From Pelorhabdus rhamnosifermentans (GTDB lineage Bacteria; Bacillota; Negativicutes; UMGS1260): a stretch of DNA of 64,000 bases. Position numbers and translations under genes: made by a program. Below the pieces are notes generated by a model, which was given only the letters and a program-made list of their open reading frames with translations, ran no database searches and had not been told where the DNA came from. This document shows positions 51,399 through 60,207 of the stretch, in pieces (the stretch's first letter is position 1; each line of letters begins with the position of its first letter). The stretch is taken from the NCBI RefSeq assembly GCF_018835585.1, contig NZ_JAHGVE010000007.1, positions 124,001 to 188,000 of the forward strand. The letters run 5' to 3'.

Positions 51399-51745
51399 TA
51401 TGATTCTCTCCTTACAGTAGTAATTTTATAAGTTGTGTGTAACTATATAATGGTGAAAGTTATAGTTTCCGTATGAATTTTTTTGGAAGCACAGGATAGA
51501 TTACTATATCTTGCATACACTATATTCCATACTGCGTATAGTGTATACAAAGTGTTACAACATGATTATATCTTATTAATGCCTACAAAGCTAGTAATAT
51601 CAGGAGTTCATAGCGGCTCCTGGGTCAAAATAGGTAATATATAATAGGTATATTGTATGGTGAAAAGTAGGGTAAGAATTTATTTTAGTTAGCACGTTTT
51701 TTATTTTGGATTTATAGGGTAAGCTAACTAAAAGGAGGGTTTATA
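51399..51745. other. Non-coding stretch with an inverted repeat
   Basis: No gene is seen. ATACACTATA (51515-51524) and TATAGTGTAT (51537-51546) form a 10-bp inverted repeat with a 12-base gap, possibly an operator. A TATAAT-like hexamer lies near 51446. Confidence 0.55.
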
Positions 51746-51934
51746 TTGAGATACGAAGCTGAAGAAACCAGAGATGGCAAATGGATCGTTAAGGATATTT
51801 TATTAGGCGGAGCGCACGAATTTGATACATTTGAAGAGGCCAAGGAACAAACCGATGCTCTAAATCGAGACTATGAGCAAACGGCACGGGAATATGAACG
51901 CAAAAATAGAGTTTTAGAGCCTTACGAAGATTAA
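51746..51934 (+). CDS. Small charged hypothetical protein
   Basis: This 62-residue acidic protein begins RYEAEETRDGKWIVKDILLG, similar in style to short YcfA-neighbour or DUF1508-like domains, but I cannot assign it. AAAGGAGGG precedes TTG 51746 at a good distance. A hairpin with GGGCGGGTTTTC follows. Confidence 0.65.
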   Translation: MRYEAEETRDGKWIVKDILLGGAHEFDTFEEAKEQTDALNRDYEQTAREYERKNRVLEPYED

Positions 51935-51971
51935 TCAATACAGCACCTGCTCATTACGGGCGGGTTTTCTT

Positions 51972-52124
51972 ATGATGAAAAGACAAATAATAGATAGTCC
52001 ACAACGGATTATACAATTAGCTGCTTCCATCATCATGATGATGGAAGCAGCGAGCATGATGAAAGGCATAACAATGGAAGTGCAGCTGGTAATTGGCTAC
52101 TTACTTGGTTCGGCAAATAAATAA
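51972..52124 (+). CDS. Possible 50-residue ORF
   Basis: ATG 51972 opens a frame rich in Met and Ile (LAASIIMMMEAASMMKG). There is no ribosome site and the start lies within the previous gene's terminator. A terminator at 52135-52170 follows. This is only a possible gene. Confidence 0.3.
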   Translation: MMKRQIIDSPQRIIQLAASIIMMMEAASMMKGITMEVQLVIGYLLGSANK

Positions 52125-52446
52125 AATAGTGCAGGGCCATCAATCGGTATATTCCGGTTGGGGGCTTTTTTATTATTTATCCGATACTTCCGGCAGCTTG
52201 GACCTGGTTGATTTCCAATAGTAATTTACCAAATTATATATGTGATTAGTATGCCAATGATGGGCGACTATGTTTGGGGTTGTATTTATATTTATGATTA
52301 TTTATCTGGCTGTAGTGATTTATTTTTTTACATTGGTATCTAGATTAGCGTGATAACTAGTCGCCATAGAGTTAAGGCGTTTTATTCACCAACGGTCAAA
52401 TGTAGAATATAATAAAACGAAAATTAGCCTAAGGGAGGTTTGAAAC
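52125..52446. other. Non-coding stretch before the superoxide dismutase gene
   Basis: GCC-AATCGG pairs with CCGGTT-GGC at 52135-52165 and T6 follows, giving a terminator. An ATG near 52270 opens a 27-residue hydrophobic frame without a ribosome site. Nothing else is seen. Confidence 0.55.
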
Positions 52447-53142
52447 ATGCTAAAACAATCTGTAGATCGTTTTGTTTCAGCGGGTAAGCACCGATTGGCA
52501 CCATTGCCATATCCATATAATGCACTTGAACCAATTATTAGCGAGGATACAGTTAGATATCATCACGATCATCATCACAAATCTTATGTGGATAGTCTCA
52601 ATAAAGCGGAATTAGCATTAGTAGAAGCTAGACGTAAGGGCGAGTTCTCATTGATCAAGTATTGGGAAAATGAATTGGCTTTTAATGGCTCTGGCCATAT
52701 TTTGCATAGTATTTATTGGACAATTATGGCACCAATGGGATTTGAAAGTGAACCTGGACCCTGCATCAGAAGAGAAATCAATAAGTATTCTAGCAATTCC
52801 GATGCCTTTTTTGGACAATTTGTTAGTGCATCTACAAAAGTTGAAGGATCTGGTTGGGGGATTATTGCTTGGAATCCAGCCTGGAATCGCCTGGAAATTT
52901 TGACAGCGGAGAAACATCAAGACCTAACCCAATGGGGATCGATACCCATTCTAGTACTTGATGTATGGGAACATGCCTATTATCTTGATTATCAATATAA
53001 TCGTGAAGAATATGTCCGCCGTTGGTTAAATTTGATTAATTGGCAAGAGGTAGAAAATCGTCTCTTGATGGCACAAGCAGGCAAGTTATCCTTGGTACTA
53101 ATGGATCGGGTTTGGAAAGAAGATGTTAAAAATAAGAAGTGA
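52447..53142 (+). CDS. sodA: Iron/manganese superoxide dismutase
   Basis: This 231-residue enzyme contains all metal ligands: the His in VRYHHDHHHKSYVDSL, the second His in GSGHILHSIYW, and Asp and His in VLDVWEHAYYLDYQYN. It removes superoxide. The N-terminus has an extra 15 residues (SVDRFVSAGKHRLAPLPYPY) that are common in the Clostridium/Bacillus spore-linked SodA-like group. AAGGGAGG precedes the start. It is monocistronic and ends in a bidirectional terminator. It makes sense in an anaerobe exposed to oxygen. Confidence 0.95.
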   Translation: MLKQSVDRFVSAGKHRLAPLPYPYNALEPIISEDTVRYHHDHHHKSYVDSLNKAELALVEARRKGEFSLIKYWENELAFNGSGHILHSIYWTIMAPMGFESEPGPCIRREINKYSSNSDAFFGQFVSASTKVEGSGWGIIAWNPAWNRLEILTAEKHQDLTQWGSIPILVLDVWEHAYYLDYQYNREEYVRRWLNLINWQEVENRLLMAQAGKLSLVLMDRVWKEDVKNKK

Positions 53143-53180
53143 GTAAAAGCATAGTTTGAACTACCGATGTCCTTCATATA

Positions 53181-53230
53181 AGAAAGCACCTGCCATCCTA
53201 TGCATATCAATAGGTAGCAGGTGTTTCTTT
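53181..53230. terminator. Bidirectional terminator between sodA and the minus-strand gene
   Basis: AGAAAGCACCTGC (53181-53193) pairs with GCAGGTGTTTCTT (53217-53229), with inner CCTAT/ATAGG pairing. Confidence 0.85.
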
Positions 53231-53243
53231 ATGCGGAATGCTT

Positions 53244-53597
53244 TTATTTATTTAAAATAACGTCAAAAACAAAACTATCTTCATTTGTTAAATGAACTTT
53301 TCCGCGGTATGTCTTATAGCCTTTCTTACCTATAGTTACCCAATAGGTTTTGTTTTTTAATGGTGCATTAACTATATAATTACCTCTATAGTTAGTAGTT
53401 ATGCTTTGCATACTGTTTAATGCTCCATCCAGCTCGAATATTATTTTTGCTCCTTGAATCGGTTTTAAGTTTGAATCTGTTATTTTTCCTGATATAGAGC
53501 AGTTTGAGCTTGCATAAACAGTATTTAAATAAAATAGGCTTGTTAAAATAATAGAACAGAGAATAGCACTTAGCAAAATTTTTGCATTTTTCAACAA
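53244..53597 (-). CDS. Secreted carboxypeptidase-regulatory-like (CarboxypepD_reg) protein
   Basis: This 117-residue protein has a signal peptide (1-30, ending VYASS). A single beta-sandwich follows with the pattern SGKITDSNLKPIQGAKIIFE, YRGNYIVNAPL and GYKTYRGKVHL, typical of the CarboxypepD_reg fold. It may bind carbohydrate or peptide at the cell surface; the partner is unknown. A normal ribosome site (AAGGAGCG) precedes it on the minus strand. Confidence 0.8.
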   Translation of the reverse strand: MLKNAKILLSAILCSIILTSLFYLNTVYASSNCSISGKITDSNLKPIQGAKIIFELDGALNSMQSITTNYRGNYIVNAPLKNKTYWVTIGKKGYKTYRGKVHLTNEDSFVFDVILNK

Positions 53598-54273
53598 TAT
53601 ATCGCTCCTTAGTATTTTTTAATATAATTTATACTTTTTAAGAAAATATACCAAATTTAAAAGATGTAGAATTTCGAGTTGCTTGCAACGATACGTTGAC
53701 ATAAGTAAGGCCCGCTCGGGAAGTATTACAACAATGTACAACTGTAGAAGAATCGTAATTAGCCATTGCTCTGAATAAACACAAAGCAGCATTAAACTTT
53801 TTTCAGATTATTCGAATAATTTAGAAGACGTACTTAGGCAACTTAACATAAGATAGACGAATATTAAATATTTGATAAGTGAATTGCATTTCATTTTTCT
53901 GCAGCATTACGTAAACAATACCATGAAATTATGACAAAATTATGACAAAATTGTGGCTTCGTAGTGAAATTTTTCCTTTTAGGGAGAAAGATTATTTTAG
54001 AGGTTGCTGGATCAAATTTAGAGGTTAGGTTTTCTGGTTAACGTTTTTTGATTTTGTCATAATTTCGTCACATTTGTATGCTATTTTATAGGTAAACTAA
54101 CCCGGCCAATTTACGGCCGTTAAAATATATACAACTTTTCCAATTTTTCTCCGTTTGCTCTCTCGTGTATTAAGCGAGGGGGCCTTTTTTTTGCTGTGAT
54201 ATATTTATCTGGAAAAAGCCATAATATATTGTGTAAGGTGTTATTGGTTAGTCAATATTATTAAATATTTTTC
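53598..54273. other. 676-base gene-poor stretch with a spaced 16-bp inverted repeat
   Basis: No convincing gene. GAAATTATGACAAAAT (53925-53940) is followed by a second ATTATGACAAAAT. Its exact reverse complement ATTTTGTCATAATTTC is at 54051-54066, 110 bases away, and continues as CGTCA. Confidence 0.6.
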
Positions 54274-54405
54274 GTGGAAAAAGTCGAAGGCAGGGAGTGG
54301 GTTGCTAAGAGAAAGGAAGCCCAAGTATATTACGAATCTATCGGATACTTTAAGGATATTGCCAAGAATTTAAAAATATCTGTAGACCATTACAAAAGAA
54401 AGTAA
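54274..54405 (+). CDS. Fragment like the N-terminal HTH of a phage terminase small subunit
   Basis: This 43-residue frame (GTG 54274) contains AKRKEAQVYYESIGYFKDI and AKNLKISVDHYKRK, which resemble the helix-turn-helix that begins many phage terminase small subunits (kR.eA...y...g...diA..L.vs...). It stops directly after the HTH. AGGGAGTGG is inside the frame and no ribosome site precedes the GTG. It is probably a remnant. Confidence 0.4.
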   Translation: MEKVEGREWVAKRKEAQVYYESIGYFKDIAKNLKISVDHYKRK

Positions 54406-54643
54406 AATTGGTCATTAAAAATGGCGTTTATCAATTTTTTGCGAAAAATTTACTGTTTGTGTTTTAGTAGATTGCTGGATAGAATTGTTACATGTCCGCT
54501 CGAAGCGCAGAGAATTATTTGATAGATAATGAGCGTTAGATGAAAAAATATGATATGCTATTATTATGTTAATATAAAAGCTTAACAGTAACGTAGGGGG
54601 CGAAGCTGTCTGTAGAGATAAACAACGAAAAGAGGTAAAGACA

Positions 54644-54850
54644 ATGAACCATCCATCAGTAGACGTATTGTTAAGTAAGGTTGATAGTAGATATACCCTT
54701 GCCGTTTTAGGGGGTAAACGTGCAAGGGAAATATTGAATGGTAGTGAACCGTTAGTAGCATGTAAGTCATTGAAGCCAACTACCATAGCTCTGGAGGAAA
54801 TTGCTCAGGGAAAAATAACTTTTCAACGCACAAAGGAAGGTATTAAATAG
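54644..54850 (+). CDS. rpoZ: RNA polymerase omega subunit (RpoZ-like)
   Basis: This 68-residue protein reads NHPSVDVLLSKVDSRYTLA, then GGKRAREILNGSEPL and KPTTIALEEIAQGKITFQRT, which are the conserved omega blocks: PSvD-L, SrYtL, KRAR and KP-tiALeEIa-GKi. Omega helps assemble RNA polymerase. AAGAGGTAAAG precedes the start. In most Firmicutes rpoZ lies after gmk; here it is alone in an accessory region with its own terminator. It is either the only copy moved away or a second, alternative omega. Confidence 0.88.
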   Translation: MNHPSVDVLLSKVDSRYTLAVLGGKRAREILNGSEPLVACKSLKPTTIALEEIAQGKITFQRTKEGIK

Positions 54851-54867
54851 AATGATTTTAGAAAACT

Positions 54868-54899
54868 GTCGCTCATCCTCCGGGGTGGGCGGCTTTTTT
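54868..54899 (+). terminator. Intrinsic terminator after the omega gene
   Basis: GTCGCTCATCC (54868-54878) pairs with GGGTGGGCGGC (54883-54893) with some G-T pairs, then TTTTTT. Confidence 0.8.
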
Positions 54900-55112
54900 A
54901 TTATAGTGACAAATTCCCCCATCATAGAAAAATATAATTATGATGGGGGAACGTTATGTCATAAATTTTTATTTTATAGGAACTTGCTATTTTTATTTAA
55001 GGTTTTTCTAATTTATAACGATAATATAGGAAATAAGTCCTGATAACCTGACGGCAGGTAGGATAAAAGGCTTGTTTTTGTTAGCTTATTAAAGGGATAG
55101 GAGTCGCTGTTT

Positions 55113-55514
55113 ATGGGTACAAAAGTATGTAATAAGTGTGGAAAACTGTTTTTCAGTAATGGAAATGATATATGTTTGGAATGTCTTGAATTTTACCATA
55201 GTCAGGAAGATCGTGTTTTTGAGTACTTGAGTAAGAGGAAAGAAGAAGTTACTATAGAACAGCTGAATAAAGAAACTAAAGTTTCTTTAAATATTCTAAT
55301 GGAGATGTTTTATCGCGGTCGGTTTATGGGTGATTATGCGGTGGCGTCGCACTGCGAGCTTTGTGGAGAACGAATTTACCAAGGAAAAATATGTAAAGGT
55401 TGTGCAGCGGAGTTTCGTGGTGATCTTGAGAAAAAGATAGCACGTAAAAAAAATCGAAGAGTAGCGCATTTGTGCACCGATCAAGGAAGAACTAAATTTT
55501 ACAGTAACTATTAA
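55113..55514 (+). CDS. YvyF/TIGR03826-like zinc-ribbon protein
   Basis: This 133-residue protein opens VCNKCGKLFFSNGNDICLEC, a zinc ribbon with two CxxC pairs, then YLSKRKEEVTIEQLNKETKV. This is the start of the flagellar-operon family TIGR03826 (B. subtilis YvyF). A second zinc ribbon CELCGERIYQGKICKGC is at 81-97, and the tail is basic (KKIARKKNRR). No flagellar genes are near. It may be an accessory homolog. Start ATG 55113 has GATAGGAG. Confidence 0.75.
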   Translation: MGTKVCNKCGKLFFSNGNDICLECLEFYHSQEDRVFEYLSKRKEEVTIEQLNKETKVSLNILMEMFYRGRFMGDYAVASHCELCGERIYQGKICKGCAAEFRGDLEKKIARKKNRRVAHLCTDQGRTKFYSNY

Positions 55515-55554
55515 AAATAAAGCTCGTACTTGATGTAATGTTATTTGGGCTTAA

Positions 55555-55959
55555 TTAGTCAACCCTATTTTGCAGGGGCTCTTGATAAAATCCAATTTTA
55601 GGTTTCTCTTGTTCGGGATGTTGTCGTTGAATCGCAGTCATTAAAAAACTGATTTGATTTATATGTTGTATCAATTCTACATAGGAGCTATCTGGCAATA
55701 ACCCTTCAAAACAAATGAGGCTAGGGTCCATGTAGCTAAGTTTTATAACGCTAAATTGAACTGATTGGCCGAAACTAACAAGTCTCATTCCGACTTCATG
55801 TTCTTGGTCTAAGGATGCTTCAAATTTTTGTATGCGACTTACTAGTTGATGGAAAATGTTTTTTGCAGTATAGGGCTGATTTACTTCAGTTATCTGTTTT
55901 TTAAAATTTGGATTTTTAGGAGTACGACTCGTTTCAGGTACTAAGTCTGTTTGATCCAT
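55555..55959 (-). CDS. DUF6173-like protein
   Basis: This 134-residue protein has a disordered N-terminus (1-40) and a conserved C-terminal domain. That domain shows RIQKFEASLDQEHEVGMRLV, PSLICFEGLLPDSSYVELIQ and HINQISFLMTAI, similar to DUF6173 (FEa-Ld-eeEv... ELIQHv-Q). The function is unknown. I prefer the start at 55959 (MDQTD), 9 bases after AAAGGTGG, to GTG 55971. Confidence 0.6.
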   Translation of the reverse strand: MDQTDLVPETSRTPKNPNFKKQITEVNQPYTAKNIFHQLVSRIQKFEASLDQEHEVGMRLVSFGQSVQFSVIKLSYMDPSLICFEGLLPDSSYVELIQHINQISFLMTAIQRQHPEQEKPKIGFYQEPLQNRVD

Positions 55960-56466
55960 TTTTATCACCACCTTTAGAAATCATATTCTAATAGAATTCA
56001 ATAGATTCCAATAAAACGCAGTATAAATACAGCGGTGGATTATGGATTTCAGAAGATTTACTTGGTTATATTGTTAAAGAAGCAAAAGAGATTAATAGGA
56101 ATGGTTAAAATATCAAACGTCCTCTGGGGCGTTTCTATTTATATCCGGCAGTGATCGCCATAGCACTGACTATTTTGATAGCCGTCCATTTGGGAGGCTA
56201 AAAAATAGCAGCCAGTTAAGGCTGCTATAGGCGGGCGTTACATATGATGTTTGTATCGGACCGAAATACGCGATAAACACGTTATTGGCAGGTCCGGCCA
56301 AAATGTCTGGGGCTTACCACATATAGATGCTAAACTTTTCTGACTACAGATAAGGCTTTTGTCTTATTTTTTTAGTGAATAGTTGAAATATTTAAAATAT
56401 TATTGTATGTTATTTATAAGGAATATTTCATATTACACTAAGAAATAGTATAAGGTGGCGTACAGA
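55960..56466. other. Gene-poor stretch with a terminator and repeat copy 2
   Basis: A frame without start near 56020-56106 (SGGLWISEDLLGYIVKEA) ends at a stop just before a terminator and may be a gene remnant. AAACGTCC (56115-56122) pairs with GGGCGTTT (56127-56134). GCACTGACTATTTTGATAG at 56163 begins the second copy of the 27-bp motif from 47555. Confidence 0.55.
56115..56188. repeat. Terminator plus repeated 27-bp motif, copy 2 of 2
   Basis: The terminator at 56115-56134 and the motif at 56163-56188 repeat the arrangement at 47520-47581: a GTCCT hairpin first and GCACTGACTATT about 20-30 bases later, in the same orientation. Confidence 0.6.
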
Positions 56467-56583
56467 ATGGTTTTGGCATTAGTTTTAGCAATATTATTTG
56501 GAACTATAATAAGTTGGTTTTTTGTTAAACCCTATTATTATAAGGAATTTCGACAATGCTCTGAAAAAATTGATAATGATTAA
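56467..56583 (+). CDS. Small single-span membrane protein
   Basis: This 38-residue protein has one membrane helix (VLALVLAILFGTIISWFFV) and a charged tail. AAGGTGG precedes ATG 56467 at a suitable distance and a strong terminator follows, so it is likely real. The function is unknown. Confidence 0.6.
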   Translation: MVLALVLAILFGTIISWFFVKPYYYKEFRQCSEKIDND

Positions 56584-56604
56584 ATAACCATACTTGTGAA
56601 TAAG

Positions 56605-56642
56605 AACATCCTTCAGCTAATTTGGTTGAAGGATGTTTTTTG
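56605..56642 (+). terminator. Intrinsic terminator after the small membrane gene
   Basis: AACATCCTTCA (56605-56615) pairs with TGAAGGATGTT (56627-56637), then TTTTG. Confidence 0.85.
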
Positions 56643-56873
56643 TCTTCTTCTTTTGTAAACTTTTCCGCTCTTTCTTCTCCTCTTTGTTACAGAGTATATA
56701 GTACCTTCTTTTATCCTTCTAATCCGTTTAGGACATTTAGAGATTATACATAAGTAATCTACATGTAACCAGACTACTTTATACAAACATTTATATAACT
56801 ATTTTTAAAATAATAGTATTTGAAAGGCGTTTAATAGCCTGTTTTGATCATATATTCAACGATATTACTCATT

Positions 56874-57089
56874 TCAGATATCTGAAAGGCTTGATTTTAT
56901 CCTATTAATGATATTATTTTTTGTTTCCTGATTGAAATTTTCCCAATCTTTTTTTGTATATTTAAGTTCGGGATTATATTGCACAAGAATATTTAGAATT
57001 TCATCACGGCTTTTTCCAGAATGTGAAACAGCCTCGCCAATTTCACCTACAAGCTGAAACATAATTGCTTTATTAAACTCTAAAATCAT
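56874..57089 (-). CDS. Small helical hypothetical protein
   Basis: This 71-residue acidic helical protein (MFQLVGEIGEAVSHSGKSRD) has its start at 57089 after GAGGGGTG on the minus strand. The frame is open further upstream, but that part has no ribosome site. I know no family. It stands alone. Confidence 0.55.
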   Translation of the reverse strand: MILEFNKAIMFQLVGEIGEAVSHSGKSRDEILNILVQYNPELKYTKKDWENFNQETKNNIINRIKSSLSDI

Positions 57090-57392
57090 TGTAAACACCC
57101 CTCTATGCAATTTTAACACAAAAAATGGAAAATGATAAGCCGAATTAAATTGAGCAGTGTTAGCCAAGAAAGATATATAAAAGACCGTCTAAAGACGACC
57201 ACAGGGAGTTCTACTTCCTTTGATCGTACTTGATTTCGATCCCCCCTGTCGTATTGTTTGATGTTATACAACCAATTATTCTTAAGTGTTTTTAGATTAT
57301 GCATTAAAAAAAATGCTTGCTATGTTACAATAAAATAAATAACAGATTAATTTCAAGAAGAAGGACTATGAGCAAGATGAGGAGGAAAGTAG
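57090..57392. other. Non-coding stretch before the LysE-type gene
   Basis: AGACCGTCTAAAGACGACC near 57182-57200 could form a small hairpin. Nothing else is supported. Confidence 0.5.
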
Positions 57393-58001
57393 ATGCAGGC
57401 ATTTTTTCATGGATTCATTTTATCAATAGGATTGATACTTCCATTAGGGGTACAAAATTTATTTGTGTTTAATCAAGGGGCAACACAAATAAGTTTTTTG
57501 AAAGCGCTACCAGTAGTAATTGCTGCATCACTTTGCGACACGTTACTTATTTTAGTGAGCGTTGAGGGTGTTTCTTTGTTGCTTTTAAAATTCGGGTTCT
57601 TTAAAATGATTTTAGTAGGAAGTGGAACTATATTTTTGTGTTATATGGGATGGCTTACTTGGAACAATACGAGAGTACAGAGTAATGATCAAACAAGTAA
57701 AAATTTTTCAATCAAGCAGCAAATTATTTTTGCAGCTACTGTATCTTTGCTGAACCCTCACGCGGTGCTTGACACGATTGGAGTGATTGGTACAAGCTCG
57801 GTTAATTATGAGGGCAAAGATAAGTTTTTATTTACAACAGCTTGTATTCTTGTGTCTTGGTTTTGGTTTTTTTTCTTGGCGGCTCTTGGACGAATATTGG
57901 GTAGCCAAAAGTGGTTTACACAAGGAGCTATAGTTATAAATAAGATCTCGGCAGTTTTTATGTGGGGATCAGCATGCTATATGTTATATCATGCTTTGTA
58001 G
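57393..58001 (+). CDS. LysE/ArgO-family amino acid exporter
   Basis: This is a 202-residue protein with six membrane spans. The start GFILSIGLILPLGVQNLFVF is the LysE/ArgO signature (G-xxxPLGxQN). LLNPHAVLDTIGVIG near 120-140 follows. It is likely to export basic amino acids such as lysine or arginine. GATGAGGAGG precedes the ATG. It has no regulator gene beside it. Confidence 0.9.
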   Translation: MQAFFHGFILSIGLILPLGVQNLFVFNQGATQISFLKALPVVIAASLCDTLLILVSVEGVSLLLLKFGFFKMILVGSGTIFLCYMGWLTWNNTRVQSNDQTSKNFSIKQQIIFAATVSLLNPHAVLDTIGVIGTSSVNYEGKDKFLFTTACILVSWFWFFFLAALGRILGSQKWFTQGAIVINKISAVFMWGSACYMLYHAL

Positions 58002-58256
58002 AAAATGTATAAACATAAGGTTAGTTTCTGAATGAGGGGTGCAATAAGAAAATTTTAAGCTTGGATATGATTTATTTAAATCTGGATAGAAGAGTTTCTT
58101 GAGTGAATTGTGGCTTGTTGAATTATCTGATAAACTAGATATAAGGCCTGCGTATTTCTCACGTTGAAATAACTTCATTTGTTATTGTAAGTATTTATTT
58201 GTAACGGATAAGACATTTTCTTTTATGCAGTATTCAGGAAGGAAGTGGAAAAAATC

Positions 58257-59237
58257 ATGTTAGATAATTATGAAAGAAAAATTAATTATTTACGGATTTC
58301 TGTGACGGACCGCTGCAATTTGCGCTGTCGCTACTGTATGCCGGAAGAGGGAATAGAAAATCTTGGTCATTCGAATATTTTGTCACTGGAACAGATTGCA
58401 CGATTTATTCGTGTAGCGGCGCAACATGGTATTCGTAAGGTTCGATTGACTGGCGGAGAACCGCTTGTACGGAAGAATATAACAAAGCTTATTCAAATGA
58501 TTTCTCAAATTCATGAGATTGAAGATATTAGTATGACAACGAATGGTGTTCTGTTTCCGCCTATGGCTGAAGCATTGAAGGCAGCTGGTTTGACTCGCGT
58601 AAATTTTAGTTTGGACAGCTTGCAAGACGATCAATTTAATTATATTACTAGGCGGGGGCATTTGACGGACGTAGTCACGGCAATCGAAAAAGCATTGCAA
58701 ATTGGCCTTTCGCCAGTAAAAATCAATATGGTTGTCATGCGGGGCATTAATGAGCAGGAAATTCTTGATTTTGTACAACTAGCTTATGACCGGCCGCTTC
58801 ATGTACGGTTTATCGAATTTATGCCTATTGGTGAGTTGCCTTTTTTTCAACAACAACGGTTAATGAGTGTTAATGAAGTAAAGGACATTATTGACACTTC
58901 TTACGAATTGATCCCGGGGCAGGTTGTGCGGGGGAGTGGTCCGGCTAAATGTTATAACATCAAGAATGGCAAGGGTACGATTGGCTTTATTAGTCCCATG
59001 AGTCATTATTTTTGTGCGGAATGTAATCGCATTCGCCTGACTGCCGATGGAAAATTGCGGGGATGTTTGTTTAGCAACCATGAAATTGATCTAAAAGGAG
59101 CTTTTAACAGTCCGTCTAGTGAGGAAAAATTAGCTGAATTATTCAAACAGGCCATTTTTGAAAAGCCGCAACGTCATCATTTGTCTGAAGGTTGGGGAAT
59201 GGATAATAAGCGGAAGATGTATCAGATCGGAGGATAA
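58257..59237 (+). CDS. moaA: GTP 3',8-cyclase MoaA
   Basis: This 326-residue radical SAM enzyme starts molybdenum cofactor synthesis by converting GTP to cyclic 3',8-dihydro-GTP. The N-terminal cluster is C20-x3-C24-x2-C27 in [15 protein letters not shown]. The C-terminal second cluster is [18 protein letters not shown], and the family's terminal Gly-Gly is present (QIGG). Start ATG 58257 is the likely one; GTG 58245 is 12 bases upstream. moaC begins 3 bases after the stop. Confidence 0.97.
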   Translation: MLDNYERKINYLRISVTDRCNLRCRYCMPEEGIENLGHSNILSLEQIARFIRVAAQHGIRKVRLTGGEPLVRKNITKLIQMISQIHEIEDISMTTNGVLFPPMAEALKAAGLTRVNFSLDSLQDDQFNYITRRGHLTDVVTAIEKALQIGLSPVKINMVVMRGINEQEILDFVQLAYDRPLHVRFIEFMPIGELPFFQQQRLMSVNEVKDIIDTSYELIPGQVVRGSGPAKCYNIKNGKGTIGFISPMSHYFCAECNRIRLTADGKLRGCLFSNHEIDLKGAFNSPSSEEKLAELFKQAIFEKPQRHHLSEGWGMDNKRKMYQIGG

Positions 59238-59239
59238 TG

Positions 59240-59728
59240 ATGGAATTTACCCATTTTAATGAAGCAGGCCATGCTCGGATGGTGGATGTCAGTGAGAAAG
59301 GGGATACCGTGCGTATCGCGATTGCCCAGGCAATTGTGCATATGAAGCAAACGACTTTAATGGCTATTAAGAGTGGCGGTATAAAAAAAGGTGATGTTCT
59401 GGGAGTTGCTCAAGTTGCCGGCATTATGGGCGCCAAGCAGACATCAACACTGATTCCCATGTGCCACCCTCTCATGTTGACGTCTGTAGATATTACCTTT
59501 GATATTGACGAAGAAAAGTCATGGATTGTTATTCGGTGTCAAGTGAAAACAACGGGGAAGACGGGTGTGGAAATGGAAGCCATGAGTGGGGTGAGTATTG
59601 CCGCACTGACCATTTATGATATGAGTAAAGCCGTAGACCGTTGGATGAGTATTACAGACATTCAACTATTAGAAAAAGCGGGCGGAAAAAGCGGTCATGT
59701 CATGAGAGACAAGAATCGGGAGGAGTGA
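59240..59728 (+). CDS. moaC: Cyclic pyranopterin monophosphate synthase MoaC
   Basis: This 162-residue protein shows [38 protein letters not shown] and [15 protein letters not shown], followed by [20 protein letters not shown]. It completes the second half of the first Moco step. ATG 59240 is 6 bases after CGGAGG; ATG 59237 overlaps the moaA stop. The next gene starts 7 bases later. Confidence 0.97.
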   Translation: MEFTHFNEAGHARMVDVSEKGDTVRIAIAQAIVHMKQTTLMAIKSGGIKKGDVLGVAQVAGIMGAKQTSTLIPMCHPLMLTSVDITFDIDEEKSWIVIRCQVKTTGKTGVEMEAMSGVSIAALTIYDMSKAVDRWMSITDIQLLEKAGGKSGHVMRDKNREE

Positions 59729-59735
59729 AAAAATA

Positions 59736-60170
59736 ATGGCGAAGGTAATAGCCGTGAATATCAGCGAAGAAAAGGGTGTGCCCAAACATCCTATTGCTAA
59801 GGGATATTTTTCAATTGATTGCGGTCTTGAGAGTGATGCACATGCTGGAAAGTGGCACAGGCAAGTTAGCTTATTGGGCAATGAAAGTATTCATAAAATG
59901 GAGCAATTAGGATTGGAAAAATTAGAGTCCGGTAGTTTTGCCGAAAATTTGACTACGGAAGGCATTACGTTATTTGAATTACCTGTTGGCACGAAACTCA
60001 AGGTTGGCAATGTGTTGATGGAAGTGACTCAGATTGGCAAAGAGTGTCATGCAGGTTGTGCCATACGCCAAAAAACAGGTGACTGTATTATGCCTCGCGA
60101 AGGAATTTTTGCGAAAATTCTCACAAATGGTTGGATTAAAGCAGGAGATCTGATCGAAGTGGTCCGTTAG
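59736..60170 (+). CDS. MOSC-domain protein
   Basis: This 144-residue stand-alone MOSC domain has GLESDAHAGKWHRQVSLLG near the start, FAENLTTEGI in the middle and the conserved Cys in GKECHAGCAIRQKTGDC. MOSC domains bind or transfer sulfur or the Moco sulfur ligand. It follows moaC in many Clostridia and belongs to this operon. GGGAGGAG precedes the start. Confidence 0.92.
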   Translation: MAKVIAVNISEEKGVPKHPIAKGYFSIDCGLESDAHAGKWHRQVSLLGNESIHKMEQLGLEKLESGSFAENLTTEGITLFELPVGTKLKVGNVLMEVTQIGKECHAGCAIRQKTGDCIMPREGIFAKILTNGWIKAGDLIEVVR

Positions 60171-60207
60171 TACTTAGAAGGAATAGTTGGGAAGGGCTGA
60201 GTTTAAT

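Noticed and set aside
54415-55043. Reading frames opposite to the omega gene and the 63-residue frame at 54852
   Set aside because: They overlap omega or its terminator, have no ribosome site and show no protein-like pattern.
45600-58200. CRISPR array in the accessory region
   Set aside because: The repeats seen are two-copy hairpin elements kilobases apart; there is no regular repeat-spacer series and no cas gene.
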